Origin: Streptomyces olivaceus
GTDB taxonomy: Bacteria; Actinomycetota; Actinomycetes; Streptomycetales; Streptomycetaceae
Direction: 5' to 3'
Assembly: GCF_000721235.1 (NCBI RefSeq)
Contig: NZ_JOFH01000049.1
Location: 1-63,342, forward strand
Length of the DNA stretch: 63,342 nucleotides
Position numbers and translations under genes: made by a program. The stretch's first letter is position 1. Each line of letters starts with the position of its first letter. The notes below the pieces were generated by a model. That model saw nothing but the letters and a program-made list of their open reading frames with translations. It was not told the DNA's origin and made no database searches. This document shows positions 53,559 through 61,678 of this stretch, in pieces.

Positions 53559-54626
53559 TCAGCGGTTGATGGCCTGGATCTCCTGGACGGTCATGTCCTG
53601 AGTGGTTTCGAATGTGCCGTTCGGCAGGTTGCCGTTGGCGCCGCCGGAACCTTCCCAGGCGATCTCCCAGGTGATGGACGCCTTCAACTCGTACGGCCGG
53701 CCAGTCGAGGAGCGCAGGTACCGGATGCCGCACGGCGGGGTCGTGTCCGCGTTGCCCTTGGTGTACGGGGTGCCGATGGAGCCGTCGTCGTTAATTTCGC
53801 AGTTGCCGGAGGCCGGGTACGTCTGGGCCTCCTCGGTACCGGGCTCCAGATGCAGAGCCACCGGCTTGGCGGTGGTCTCGGCCCACACTCCGGCGGCCTC
53901 CAGATCGGCGCGGACCTTGACCTCCTGGAAGGTCGTCTTGTCCAGCCACACCCACGTCGGCAGGTTCACGGTCGACCTGGCTGCGGGCTTCAGCTCGACC
54001 TCGGTCGCGGGGACGTTGATTCTGTCGTAGGCGTAGGCGGCCAGGATGTCGGGAGTGGGTGCGTGATCGTCGTCGGGGAGCGTGTTGGCGTCCTGCCAGA
54101 ACAGGTTGTGCTCACAGTCGTACGACGCGGGGTCGTCCTCCCGCTCCTCGTTGATCACCCCGCGCCAGAACTGGCCGTCCTGGCCCAGGTTGTAGTTTTC
54201 GTAGCCCTCTCCGTCGGTCTGTGCCTCGCCCTTCTCGTAGTGGTCCACCATCAGCTGCTCACCCCAGCTGAGCGTGGGGGTGACGGGCACCAGGTCACCG
54301 CCCGCCTTCAGTTGTTCGACGGCGTCCTTGAGCTGCTCGGGCGTGGCGACTGGCTCGTACCAGCACGCCGGAGGTTTCCAATTCGGGTCAATCGGAGCGA
54401 GCGGCTTGGCGGAATCGCCAGTGCTGCCCCCGCTGACCTGCGTGACCTTGATGCGGGTGGTCGTTGCCGAGGCGGTGAGGGCGCTTCCGGACGCGCCGCC
54501 GGAGGGACCGGAGGGCGGCGGGGCCTGGGCGCCGTCATCACCGATGGCGTAGGCCGCTGTGGAGGACAGAACGAGGGTTGAGAGGGCAGCTGCCAGGAGT
54601 GCGCTTGTCCTGGTCGCGAAGCGCAT
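53559..54626 (-). CDS. Secreted protein of unknown function with four cysteines
   Basis: This 355-residue protein has a clear signal peptide (MRFATRTSALLAAALSTLVL..., cut near AYA at 27). The mature region is acidic, Trp-rich and holds four cysteines (ACWYEP, YDCEHN, GNCEIN, PPCGIR) likely forming two disulfides. I do not recognise the fold. The start overlaps the upstream lipoprotein stop by one base (TGATG), so the two proteins are made together and probably act together at the cell surface. Confidence 0.75.
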   Translation of the reverse strand: MRFATRTSALLAAALSTLVLSSTAAYAIGDDGAQAPPPSGPSGGASGSALTASATTTRIKVTQVSGGSTGDSAKPLAPIDPNWKPPACWYEPVATPEQLKDAVEQLKAGGDLVPVTPTLSWGEQLMVDHYEKGEAQTDGEGYENYNLGQDGQFWRGVINEEREDDPASYDCEHNLFWQDANTLPDDDHAPTPDILAAYAYDRINVPATEVELKPAARSTVNLPTWVWLDKTTFQEVKVRADLEAAGVWAETTAKPVALHLEPGTEEAQTYPASGNCEINDDGSIGTPYTKGNADTTPPCGIRYLRSSTGRPYELKASITWEIAWEGSGGANGNLPNGTFETTQDMTVQEIQAINR

Positions 54627-55273
54627 CAGCTGCAGGCCCCTGGGACCGTGGTGAGGGCAGCGGTCTTCCACACGCCCTGGGGAGTCTCGTCGAGACGGAC
54701 GCGGTACTGGAGCAGTGACTCGGGCTTGTCCGGCGTGTCGATGACCTTGCCGGTTGCCCGGTTCTTGGTGGACGCCTCCCGCTCGTCGACGCAGTAGAAC
54801 AGCACGCCGGAGCCGGTGTCGTTGATGTGGACCTGGGCGTCGAAGATTCGGACCTTGCCGATGAGGCTGTCGTCGTCATCGGTGAACTGCTTGACCCACT
54901 TACGGGCACTCGTCAGGGTGGCGTCCGAGTTGTAGAAGGCGACGGCCTCCGAGTCGGGCTTTGCTTCGATGACCGCCGCGTACTTGGACCGGAGCTCCTC
55001 GCGGCCGTCGTTCAGGATCGCCTGGAGCTTCGGGTCGCTGTTGGTCCAACTCTCGAAGTCCGCCCGGAACTCATTCGGCAACGTGATCTCCGGTCGTTCG
55101 ACGCCGCCTTGCGAGGCCGACGCAGAGGGGCTCGCCGAACCCGTTCCGCCTGCCACGTCCGCGCCCTTGATGCCGTCCGAGGACGAGTCGTCGCCGCTTC
55201 CGCAGGCGGACAGCGACAGAGCTGCGACGGCGGTCAGCGCAGTGACTGCCAGCAGGGAGGGACGGCGGTTCAC
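54626..55273 (-). CDS. Lipoprotein, possibly NTF2-like
   Basis: This 215-residue lipoprotein has the lipobox LSAC with C24, a Ser/Gly linker and a C-terminal alpha+beta domain. The pattern (FESW, helices, then VHINDTGSGVLFYCVDE and LLQYRVRLDETPQGVWKTAALT) resembles NTF2-like extracytoplasmic lipoproteins of Streptomyces. Two cysteines in the mature domain could pair. It is the first gene of the two-gene unit with the secreted protein. Confidence 0.75.
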   Translation of the reverse strand: MNRRPSLLAVTALTAVAALSLSACGSGDDSSSDGIKGADVAGGTGSASPSASASQGGVERPEITLPNEFRADFESWTNSDPKLQAILNDGREELRSKYAAVIEAKPDSEAVAFYNSDATLTSARKWVKQFTDDDDSLIGKVRIFDAQVHINDTGSGVLFYCVDEREASTKNRATGKVIDTPDKPESLLQYRVRLDETPQGVWKTAALTTVPGACS

Positions 55274-55343
55274 GGATGGCTCCCGGTGGGGCGAGGGTTC
55301 TCACGAGTGCGGTCCACGCTATCCATGGCCAGGCCGGGAAGGT

Positions 55344-55697
55344 TCACTGGGTGGGTGCCTCGGCGAGGGACAGGCTGTTCCCGTCCGGGTCCAGTACGAC
55401 GACGTGGCGCACGCCGTTGCGGTAGGTCTCGACCGGTTCGTGGTCCACTCCGTGCGTGGCGAGTCGGGCCAGGATGTCGTCGAGGTCGTGCACGCCGAGC
55501 GTGATCATGGCTCCGCCCACCCGCTCGGCGCGCATGTCCCGATCGTCGACGACGACCCACGCGTTCTCACCGACCTGCCACAGGTGTTCCTCGCCGAGGA
55601 TCTCGTCCGCCGGGCGTCCGAAGAACACTTCGAACCACGCCAGTGCCTTGATCCGGTCGCTCACACACATGACGCTGTACAAGTCCACTCGGGCCAC
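55344..55697 (-). CDS. VOC/glyoxalase superfamily protein
   Basis: This 117-residue VOC-fold protein has the beta-alpha-beta-beta-beta pattern (DLYSVMCVSDRIKALAWFEVFFG..., then VVVLDPDGNSLSLAEAP). The late DPDGN-x-x-x-L-x-E motif supplies a metal-ligand Glu; the N-terminal ligand is not obvious. It may be a dioxygenase-like, resistance or structural VOC protein. The GTG start is at 55697. Confidence 0.85.
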   Translation of the reverse strand: MARVDLYSVMCVSDRIKALAWFEVFFGRPADEILGEEHLWQVGENAWVVVDDRDMRAERVGGAMITLGVHDLDDILARLATHGVDHEPVETYRNGVRHVVVLDPDGNSLSLAEAPTQ

Positions 55698-55914
55698 TCC
55701 TCACCGTCGTTCCGGAATTGTGGACCACTCCGGTGACCGGAACTCATCGGAGAAAGGCAGCCCCGTGCGCCACAAGGGAAGGCGAGGGCAGGCGCCCTCG
55801 GCCTCGGCCCGGCTCACCAGCCGTCTGCGGCCAGATTCTCACTGGTCAGCGACGCGTCCTCCATGATCGGGAGTTACGCCGAACACGATTCACCGTCCCC
55901 GGGGCTCTGGCGTT

Positions 55915-55930
55915 TACGCATGCGTATACT
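55915..55930 (+). promoter_or_regulatory. VapB operator palindrome overlapping the -10
   Basis: TACGCATGCGTA (55915-55926) is a perfect 12-bp palindrome. TATACT (55925-55930) overlaps its end and is a good -10, placing the transcript start at or next to the ATG (55937), i.e. a leaderless mRNA. An RHH antitoxin bound here would block transcription. Confidence 0.6.
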
Positions 55931-55936
55931 CCCGCC

Positions 55937-56200
55937 ATGAGTGATGCGATGATCCGGGTCCCGGCCGAGGTGCGGGACCGATTGGCAGTGATCGCTGAGG
56001 CCCGAGGGAGCTCGATCCGATCTCTGGTGCAGGAGTTCGCGGAGTCGACGTTGACGGAGGAGGAGCGTCGGGAGCGGGCTGAGCGGACGCGCGCCTATCT
56101 GGCCGAGAACTTCGGAGTCGAGGTGGGGGACGAGGAGAGCGCGGCGATGGGACGCAAGCTTCGAGAGGCGTTCGCCCGGCATCAGGGTGAGGCCGCGTGA
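55937..56200 (+). CDS. VapB-type antitoxin (ribbon-helix-helix)
   Basis: This 87-residue protein has an N-terminal RHH motif (MIRVPAEVRDRLAVIAEARGSSIRSLVQEF) and an acidic, helical C-terminal tail (EEERRERAERTRAYLAENFGVE) that would wrap the toxin. The stop overlaps the toxin GTG by four bases (GTGA). The ATG at 55937 lies seven bases after a -10 sequence. It is a type II toxin-antitoxin partner of the PIN protein. Confidence 0.88.
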   Translation: MSDAMIRVPAEVRDRLAVIAEARGSSIRSLVQEFAESTLTEEERRERAERTRAYLAENFGVEVGDEESAAMGRKLREAFARHQGEAA

Positions 56201-56583
56201 TCCTGCACCACCTTGTCCTCGACACACCCACGCTGGTGGCGCTGTCGGGCAATCGGCAGGTGTCTGCGCTGATCCACCGAGCCACTTTCGAGACGGAGAC
56301 GCGCTTGTGGGTTCCGACGCTGTCCGTTCTGGAGGCGGAACGTGAGCTGCTCGGCATTGCCGAACACGTCGGGCAGCTGGACGTGTTGCATACCGTCGAC
56401 CTCGACTATCCAGCAGTGCTGGCAGTTGCGCAGATGAGCCGCGACGGTGTGTTGCCGGGGCTCGGAGCCGCGATCCACGCGGCTCGCCATCTTCCCGACT
56501 GGGGTGCGGACGCGCTGGTCGCCACGGTGGCTCCGAAGGCGTACGAGGGGCGCGGCCTGCCCGTGCTGGACCTGAACCGCTGA
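56197..56583 (+). CDS. PIN-domain toxin, VapC-like
   Basis: This 128-residue PIN-fold protein keeps the acidic residues expected for the nuclease site: D9 (VLDTPTL), E46 (SVLEAERE) and D105 with D101 (DWGADALVATVA). It is somewhat short and divergent compared with canonical VapC. It is translated from a GTG overlapping the antitoxin stop. It is predicted to cleave RNA when free of the antitoxin. Confidence 0.82.
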   Translation: MILHHLVLDTPTLVALSGNRQVSALIHRATFETETRLWVPTLSVLEAERELLGIAEHVGQLDVLHTVDLDYPAVLAVAQMSRDGVLPGLGAAIHAARHLPDWGADALVATVAPKAYEGRGLPVLDLNR

Positions 56584-56720
56584 CGCCGGACACGCGCGCA
56601 GGGAGGGGCGCGAGACGTGGGACACAGGATGGCGCCGGTGGGGGGGGGGCCGGGGCCGGTGGCTCGACCGGTCGGCGTGATCACCCCGCGGGTCTGCGTC
56701 CCGGCGCCCGGGCGGCCCGC

Positions 56721-57095
56721 TCAAGCCGCTGAGGAACGGCCGCTCGGCGGAATCTCCTCCGGTCCGTCGTCGCCGTCGTCGTGGGCGCGGAAGGCGAACG
56801 TGGAGCTGTCGCCGTCGAGGTCGATCGTGAGTGACGCGTCCAGCGCCTTGGCGAGCCGGGTCAGCAGGGGCAGGGTCGGTACGGAGTCGCCGCCCTCGAT
56901 GTTGGAGATCTGCGGCTGGGTCATGGATGCCCGTCGTGCCAACTCGCTCTGCGACAGACCGAGCTCCTTGCGCCGGTCGTAAACTGCCTGGCCCAGCGCG
57001 AAAGCGTAGCCCGCATCCACGTAAGCGGGGGTTTCCTCGACTTGCTCGCCCAGGAGCTTGCGGGTTCTGTGGGTCTTCCACTGGGAGTGGTTCAT
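56721..57095 (-). CDS. XRE family regulator, HigA-antitoxin-like
   Basis: This 124-residue protein has a basic N-terminus (NHSQWKTHRTRKLL), an HTH (ELGLSQSELARRASMTQPQISNIEGGDS) and an acidic C-terminal extension (LDASLTIDLDGDSSTFAF). The size and layout match HigA/phage-type antitoxins, but no HigB toxin is adjacent. AGGAGGAG lies before the ATG. A CATAAT -10-like element is at 57195-57200. A degraded relative is at 51630-51722. G10 at 56640-56649 lies just past its 3' side. Confidence 0.85.
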   Translation of the reverse strand: MNHSQWKTHRTRKLLGEQVEETPAYVDAGYAFALGQAVYDRRKELGLSQSELARRASMTQPQISNIEGGDSVPTLPLLTRLAKALDASLTIDLDGDSSTFAFRAHDDGDDGPEEIPPSGRSSAA

Positions 57096-57227
57096 CGCTT
57101 CTCCTCCTCGCTGCGCTCGTGCCTGTGCTGGGACGGCCCGTGGTCTGCGTCGCGGGACTTCTGCGCCTGGTGAGGACGCTCGACCGCAGCAGGGATTATG
57201 CAGAACTTGGTATGCCGGTGTGCTCCG

Positions 57228-58097
57228 TTATACGGGATGACTCGTCTCCCCTTCCCCGTCCCGCCCCTCGAACGTCACCGGTGTTTCGAAGGCTGCTCGG
57301 CGGGTGGCTCGGCGGAGGGCCTTGAGGAGGGGGGTGCCTAGGGTCAGGGTGAGGAGGACCGTCATGGCGGCGCGGCCTCCGTCCCAGCCCAGGGACGTGG
57401 CCAGGCAGTAGGAGAGGAAGCGGGCCAGGTTGGTGGGGAGCGAGGCGTCCGGGTCGAAGGCGATGTTCGAGGCGAGGGTGTTCATGAAGGTCCAGCCCGC
57501 GAGGTTCATCACCGTGCCGTAGGCGAACGCGGCCAGGAAGCCGTACACCGCCAGCATCAGCAGCTCGGCGCGGCCGCGCAGGCGGTCGGGGCCCGGCAGC
57601 AGGCCCGCGCCCATCGTGAACCAGCCCATCGCCAGCATCTGGAAGGGCAGCCACGGACCCACGCCGCCCGTGAGCAGCGCGGACGCGAACATCGTGACCG
57701 AGCCGAGGACGAAGCCGAAGCCGGGGCCCAGGACTCGGCCGCTGAGGACCATGAGGAAGAACATGGGCTCCAGGCCGGCCGTTCCCGCGCCGATGGGGCG
57801 CAGGGCCGCGCCCGCCGCCGCCAGGACGCCGAGCATGGCCACCGCCTTCGGGCCCAGGCCGGACTCCGAGATCGTCGCCGCCACCACGGCCACCATCAGG
57901 AGCAGCACGCCCGCGAACAGCCACGGCGCGTCCTGCGTGTGCGCGTTGAGCGAGGCGTCCGGCGGGGCCAGGAAGGGCCAGCCGAAGCCCGCCACGCCCA
58001 CCGCGCTGACCAGGAGCAGGGCCGCGACCGAGCGCGGGCCGAGGCGTACGGCGCGGGCCTGGCGGTCGTAGGGGGTGGTGGTACGGCCGGCGGTCAT
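57228..58097 (-). CDS. ECF transporter S component (substrate-binding membrane subunit)
   Basis: This 289-residue integral membrane protein has about seven hydrophobic segments. Features of ECF S components are visible: the EPMFFLMVLSGRVLGPGFGFVLGSVTMFASALLTGG region and a Gly/Ala-rich TM1 surface. It would bind the substrate and dock on the T-A-A' module. The cobalamin riboswitch upstream of the operon suggests a corrinoid or cobalamin-precursor substrate. The ATG overlaps the ATPase stop by four bases. Confidence 0.85.
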   Translation of the reverse strand: MTAGRTTTPYDRQARAVRLGPRSVAALLLVSAVGVAGFGWPFLAPPDASLNAHTQDAPWLFAGVLLLMVAVVAATISESGLGPKAVAMLGVLAAAGAALRPIGAGTAGLEPMFFLMVLSGRVLGPGFGFVLGSVTMFASALLTGGVGPWLPFQMLAMGWFTMGAGLLPGPDRLRGRAELLMLAVYGFLAAFAYGTVMNLAGWTFMNTLASNIAFDPDASLPTNLARFLSYCLATSLGWDGGRAAMTVLLTLTLGTPLLKALRRATRRAAFETPVTFEGRDGEGETSHPV

Positions 58098-59791
58098 GTC
58101 AGGGCCTCGCGTACCTGGGTCACCGTGAGCCACTTGAGGGGAGAAAGGATCTTGGCCACCTGCGGGGCGTAGGACGGGGAGGTGACCACGACGTCCGCCG
58201 CCGGGCCGTCGGCGATGACCTCGCCCTCGGCCAGGAGGACGACCCGGTGGGCCAGTTCGGCGGCCAGTTCGACGTCGTGCGTGGCCAGGACGATGGCGTG
58301 GCCCTCGGCGGCCAGGCCGCGCAGGATGCCGGTCAGGCGGGACTTCGCCGCGTAGTCCAGGCCGCGGGTCGGCTCGTCCAGGAGGAGCAGGGGCGGGTGG
58401 GCCGTCAGGACCACGGAGAGGGCGAGGGTGAGGCGCTGGCCCTCCGAGAGGTCGCGGGGGTGCGTGTCGTCCGTGACGCCGGGGAGCAGCTCCGTGAGCA
58501 GGGCGCGGCAGGTGCCGGAAGGTGCGTCCGCGTCGCGGTCGGCCGCCACGCACTCCGCGGCGACCGTGTCGGCGTACAGCAGGTCGCGCGGCTCCTGCGG
58601 GACCAGGCCGACCCTGCGTACCAAGTCCCGGGGCGCCGTGCGGTGCGGTACCGCGTCCCCGGCCCGGACCGAACCGGCGGACGGTTCGACGAGGCCGACG
58701 AGCGCGGAGAGGAGGGTGGACTTTCCGGCGCCGTTGCGGCCCATCAGGGCGACCGTCTCGCCGGGGGAGACGGTCAGGCCGACGTGGCGCAGGGCCTGGA
58801 CGCCGCCTCGGCGCACGGCGAGGGAGCGGACCTCCGCCGCGTACGGGGTGGGGGTGGGGGTGGTGGGGGATGTGGTCTGGCTGTTACGGCGCCACCAGCG
58901 GGCGGGGGCGGGGCGGAGTGCCGGGGGTGCCGGGAGCTGGGCCGCCGACGGTGGGGTGTGGTCCGGGATCTCCCGGGTGGACAGACGCTCCCGCAGCGGA
59001 GCGGCACGGCGGCGGGCGTCGCGGATCGTCAGGGGGAGCGGGGACCAGTCCGCCAGCCTGCCCAGGCCGACGACCGGCGGGTAGACCGGCGACACCGCCA
59101 TCACGTCCGCCGGGGCGCCGAGGACGGGTGCGGCGCCGGGGGCCGGGAGCAGGACGACCTGGTCGGCGTACTGGATGACCCGTTCCAGGCGGTGCTCGGC
59201 CATCAGGACCGTCGTGCCCAGGTCGTGGACCAGGCGTTGGAGGACGGCCAGTACCTCCTCGGCGGCGGCCGGGTCCAGGGCGGAGGTCGGCTCGTCCAGG
59301 ACCAGGACGTCCGGGTGCGGGGTGAGGACCGAGCCGATCGCGACCCGCTGCTGCTGGCCGCCGGAGAGCGTGGCGATGGGGCGGGAGCGGAGGGCGGCCA
59401 GGCCCAGGAGGTCCAGGGTCTCCTCGACGCGGCGGCGCATCACGTCCGGGGCGAGGCCCAGCGACTCCATGCCGTAGGCCAGCTCGTCCTCGACGGTGTC
59501 CGTCACGAAGTGCGAGAGCGGGTCCTGGCCCACCGTGCCGACCACGTCGGCGAGTTCGCGCGGCTTGTGGGTGCGGGTGTCGCGGCCGGCCACGGTGACC
59601 CGGCCGCTCAGCGTGCCGCCGGTGAAGTGCGGGACGAGGCCGCCGACCGCGCCGAGGACGGTGGACTTGCCGACCCCGGACGGACCGGCCAGCAGGACGA
59701 GTTCGCCCTCCGGGACCTCGAAGTCCACGTGGCTGACGGTGGGTTCGGCCGCGCCGTCGTAGGTGACCGACACGTCCTCGAAGTGGATCAC
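58094..59791 (-). CDS. Fused ECF transporter ATPases (EcfA-EcfA')
   Basis: This 565-residue protein has two ABC ATPase domains. The first has Walker A GPSGVGKST (36-44), signature LSGGQ and Walker B VLVLDEPTSALD. The second has Walker A GRNGAGKST, variant signature LSEGQ and Walker B LLLLDEPTRGLD. A ~90-residue Pro-rich linker joins them. The GTG at 59791 has AAGGAG five bases upstream and overlaps the upstream stop by four bases. It powers the ECF importer with the T and S subunits encoded on either side. Confidence 0.92.
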   Translation of the reverse strand: MIHFEDVSVTYDGAAEPTVSHVDFEVPEGELVLLAGPSGVGKSTVLGAVGGLVPHFTGGTLSGRVTVAGRDTRTHKPRELADVVGTVGQDPLSHFVTDTVEDELAYGMESLGLAPDVMRRRVEETLDLLGLAALRSRPIATLSGGQQQRVAIGSVLTPHPDVLVLDEPTSALDPAAAEEVLAVLQRLVHDLGTTVLMAEHRLERVIQYADQVVLLPAPGAAPVLGAPADVMAVSPVYPPVVGLGRLADWSPLPLTIRDARRRAAPLRERLSTREIPDHTPPSAAQLPAPPALRPAPARWWRRNSQTTSPTTPTPTPYAAEVRSLAVRRGGVQALRHVGLTVSPGETVALMGRNGAGKSTLLSALVGLVEPSAGSVRAGDAVPHRTAPRDLVRRVGLVPQEPRDLLYADTVAAECVAADRDADAPSGTCRALLTELLPGVTDDTHPRDLSEGQRLTLALSVVLTAHPPLLLLDEPTRGLDYAAKSRLTGILRGLAAEGHAIVLATHDVELAAELAHRVVLLAEGEVIADGPAADVVVTSPSYAPQVAKILSPLKWLTVTQVREALT

Positions 59792-61029
59792 GACGGCTCC
59801 TTCACGGGCGTACCCATGGTGTTCTCCGGTGCGGAGGTGACGAACGCCGGGAGCAGGCCGAGGAGTACGGCTGCCGCCGGCCAGAGGGGGAGGGTGGGGG
59901 CGGTCAACGGGACCACGCCCGGGTGCAGCGCCGCCGGGTCGCGGGCGGCGGCGAGGAAGAGCAGCGCGGCGACCGCGACGCCGGAGGCCGTGACCAGCCA
60001 GGCCCGGGCGTCCCAGCGGTCGGGGCGGTAGCGGGTGCGGACCGTGCGTCGGCCGCCGAGCCACAGGCCCCCGAGGGCTGCCGCGACACCGGCGACGAGG
60101 ACCGGGATGCCGTACGTGCCGCCCGCGGCGGTCAGCAGGCCGTACGTCCCCGCGCAGATGCCGAGCAGGCCGCCGAGGGTGAGGGCGGCGGTGGTACGGC
60201 GTACGGGGGCCGGGACCCGGGCGGTACGGCCGTAGCCGCGGGCGTCCATCGCGGCGGCGAGGGCGACGGAGCGTTCCAGGGCGCCCTCCAGCACCGGGAG
60301 CCCGACCTGCAGTAGCCCGCGTACGCCCCGGTCGGGACGGCCGCGCAGGCGGCGGGCGGCGCGCAGGCGCTGGACGTCGGCGATGAGGTTCGGCGCGAAG
60401 GTGAGGGCCACGACCACGGCGACGCCCATCTCGTACAGGGCGCCGGGGAGGGACTTGAGGAGGCGGGCGGGGTTGGCCAGGGCGTTCGCGGCGCCGACGC
60501 AGATGAGGAGCGTGGCCAGCTTCATCGCGTCGTACAGCGCGAAGGCGAGGCCCTCCGCGGTGACCGGGCCGCCGAGGCGGATGCCCTGCGCCCAGTGGGG
60601 GAGGGGGACTTCGGGGAGGGTGAGGAGGGTGTGGGTGCCGGGGATGGGGGAGCCGAGGATCGTGGTGAAGAGGAGGCGGATGAGGAGGACGGCGAGGGCG
60701 AGTTTGACGAAGGCGCCGTAGGAGCGGGACCACGGGGCGTGGGGGCGGCGGGTGATGACGACGTAGGCGGAGACGGTGATGAGGAGGGCGAGGAGGAGGG
60801 GGTTGGTGGTGCGGGTGGCGGCGGTGCCTAGGGATAGGGCCCAGAGCCACCAGGCGCCGGGGTGGGTAGGTGCGGGGCGGCTGTGGCGGGTGGGGGCGCT
60901 TGCCGGCGCGTGCAGGGTGCCGCCTGCGCCCACCCGTGCCGCCCCAGCGGCACGATTGCCCGCAGGGTGTGCGGCACGACTGCCCGCAGGGTGTGCGGCG
61001 CGACTGTCCGTAGGGTCAGTCGGTGGCAT
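59788..61029 (-). CDS. ECF transporter T component (CbiQ/EcfT)
   Basis: This 413-residue protein is of the CbiQ/EcfT family, with several helices and the two A-R-G-type coupling motifs (AMDARGYGRTARV near residue 270 and a preceding ARRLRGRP). The N-terminal ~60 residues are a disordered Ala/His/Gly-rich extension made by a 24-bp tandem repeat (SRAAHPAG). It couples the ATPases to the S component. The start overlaps the upstream stop region by 14 bases. Confidence 0.88.
   Translation of the reverse strand: MPPTDPTDSRAAHPAGSRAAHPAGNRAAGAARVGAGGTLHAPASAPTRHSRPAPTHPGAWWLWALSLGTAATRTTNPLLLALLITVSAYVVITRRPHAPWSRSYGAFVKLALAVLLIRLLFTTILGSPIPGTHTLLTLPEVPLPHWAQGIRLGGPVTAEGLAFALYDAMKLATLLICVGAANALANPARLLKSLPGALYEMGVAVVVALTFAPNLIADVQRLRAARRLRGRPDRGVRGLLQVGLPVLEGALERSVALAAAMDARGYGRTARVPAPVRRTTAALTLGGLLGICAGTYGLLTAAGGTYGIPVLVAGVAAALGGLWLGGRRTVRTRYRPDRWDARAWLVTASGVAVAALLFLAAARDPAALHPGVVPLTAPTLPLWPAAAVLLGLLPAFVTSAPENTMGTPVKEPS
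60947..61018. repeat. Three tandem 24-bp units at the junction of two genes
   Basis: Units at 60947-60970, 60971-60994 and 60995-61018 (third with a few changes) encode the repeated SRAAHPAG in the T component. The third unit contains the stop codon of the upstream gene (61016-61018). Confidence 0.88.
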
Positions 61030-61678
61030 TTCTGCGCCGCCTTGCTTGCCAGGCTCCTGCGGTGGCGAGGGCGGCGATCGCCGCTGCGCCGGCGATGAGG
61101 CCGACCGAAGGGCCGCCGCCGTCGTCGTCCGCGGTGGTCTTTTCCTCCGGTGGTGCTGATTCGTTCCGGGGCTGCTGCTTGTCCGACACCTGCTCCCCGC
61201 ACCCCGACTTCGGGTAGTCCCCGATCGCGCAGAGGAGGGCGTTGGTGTTGTAGCGGAGGGGGTCGGCCACCGTCGCCAGGGTGTCGGCGCTGGTCGCGTC
61301 GGGGGAGACCCGGGCGCAGGCCGTGCGCGGGGGCGGCGGGGTCTCGCCGGACGGGGCGTCGGCGGCCGTGCCGAAGTCGAGGACCAGGGCCACGCGCTTG
61401 CTCCCGTCCTCGGCCGGGGTCTTCGCGCAGATCGACGCGAAGTCCGCCGTGCCGCGCGGCTGGGCCGCGTCGCCAGAGTCCTCGCTCACCGAGAAGCGGA
61501 AGCCCTGGACGTCGCCGTCGGAGGGGCGGGCCGTCGACGGGCCCTGGGTGGCGTAGACCCACTGGTCGCCGTCACGGTCCCAGAAGGACCAGTAGCGGTA
61601 CCCGGCGGCCTGCGCCTGGCCCGCGGTTGCGACGAGCAGCAACGCGGCCAGGGCGAGGAGGGCGACGCGGCGGATCAC
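61016..61678 (-). CDS. Membrane-anchored extracellular protein, transcobalamin beta-domain-like
   Basis: This 220-residue protein of the Streptomyces 'SCO2322-like' family (as I recall the name) has an N-terminal signal peptide, a small extracellular domain, and a C-terminal transmembrane helix with a basic tail. The pattern YWSFWDRDGDQWVYATQG...DGDVQGFRF recalls the DUF4430/beta domain that closes over cobalamin in transcobalamins; this is inference. Four cysteines lie in the extracellular part. The GTG overlaps the upstream stop by four bases. Confidence 0.75.
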   Translation of the reverse strand: MIRRVALLALAALLLVATAGQAQAAGYRYWSFWDRDGDQWVYATQGPSTARPSDGDVQGFRFSVSEDSGDAAQPRGTADFASICAKTPAEDGSKRVALVLDFGTAADAPSGETPPPPRTACARVSPDATSADTLATVADPLRYNTNALLCAIGDYPKSGCGEQVSDKQQPRNESAPPEEKTTADDDGGGPSVGLIAGAAAIAALATAGAWQARRRRNATD

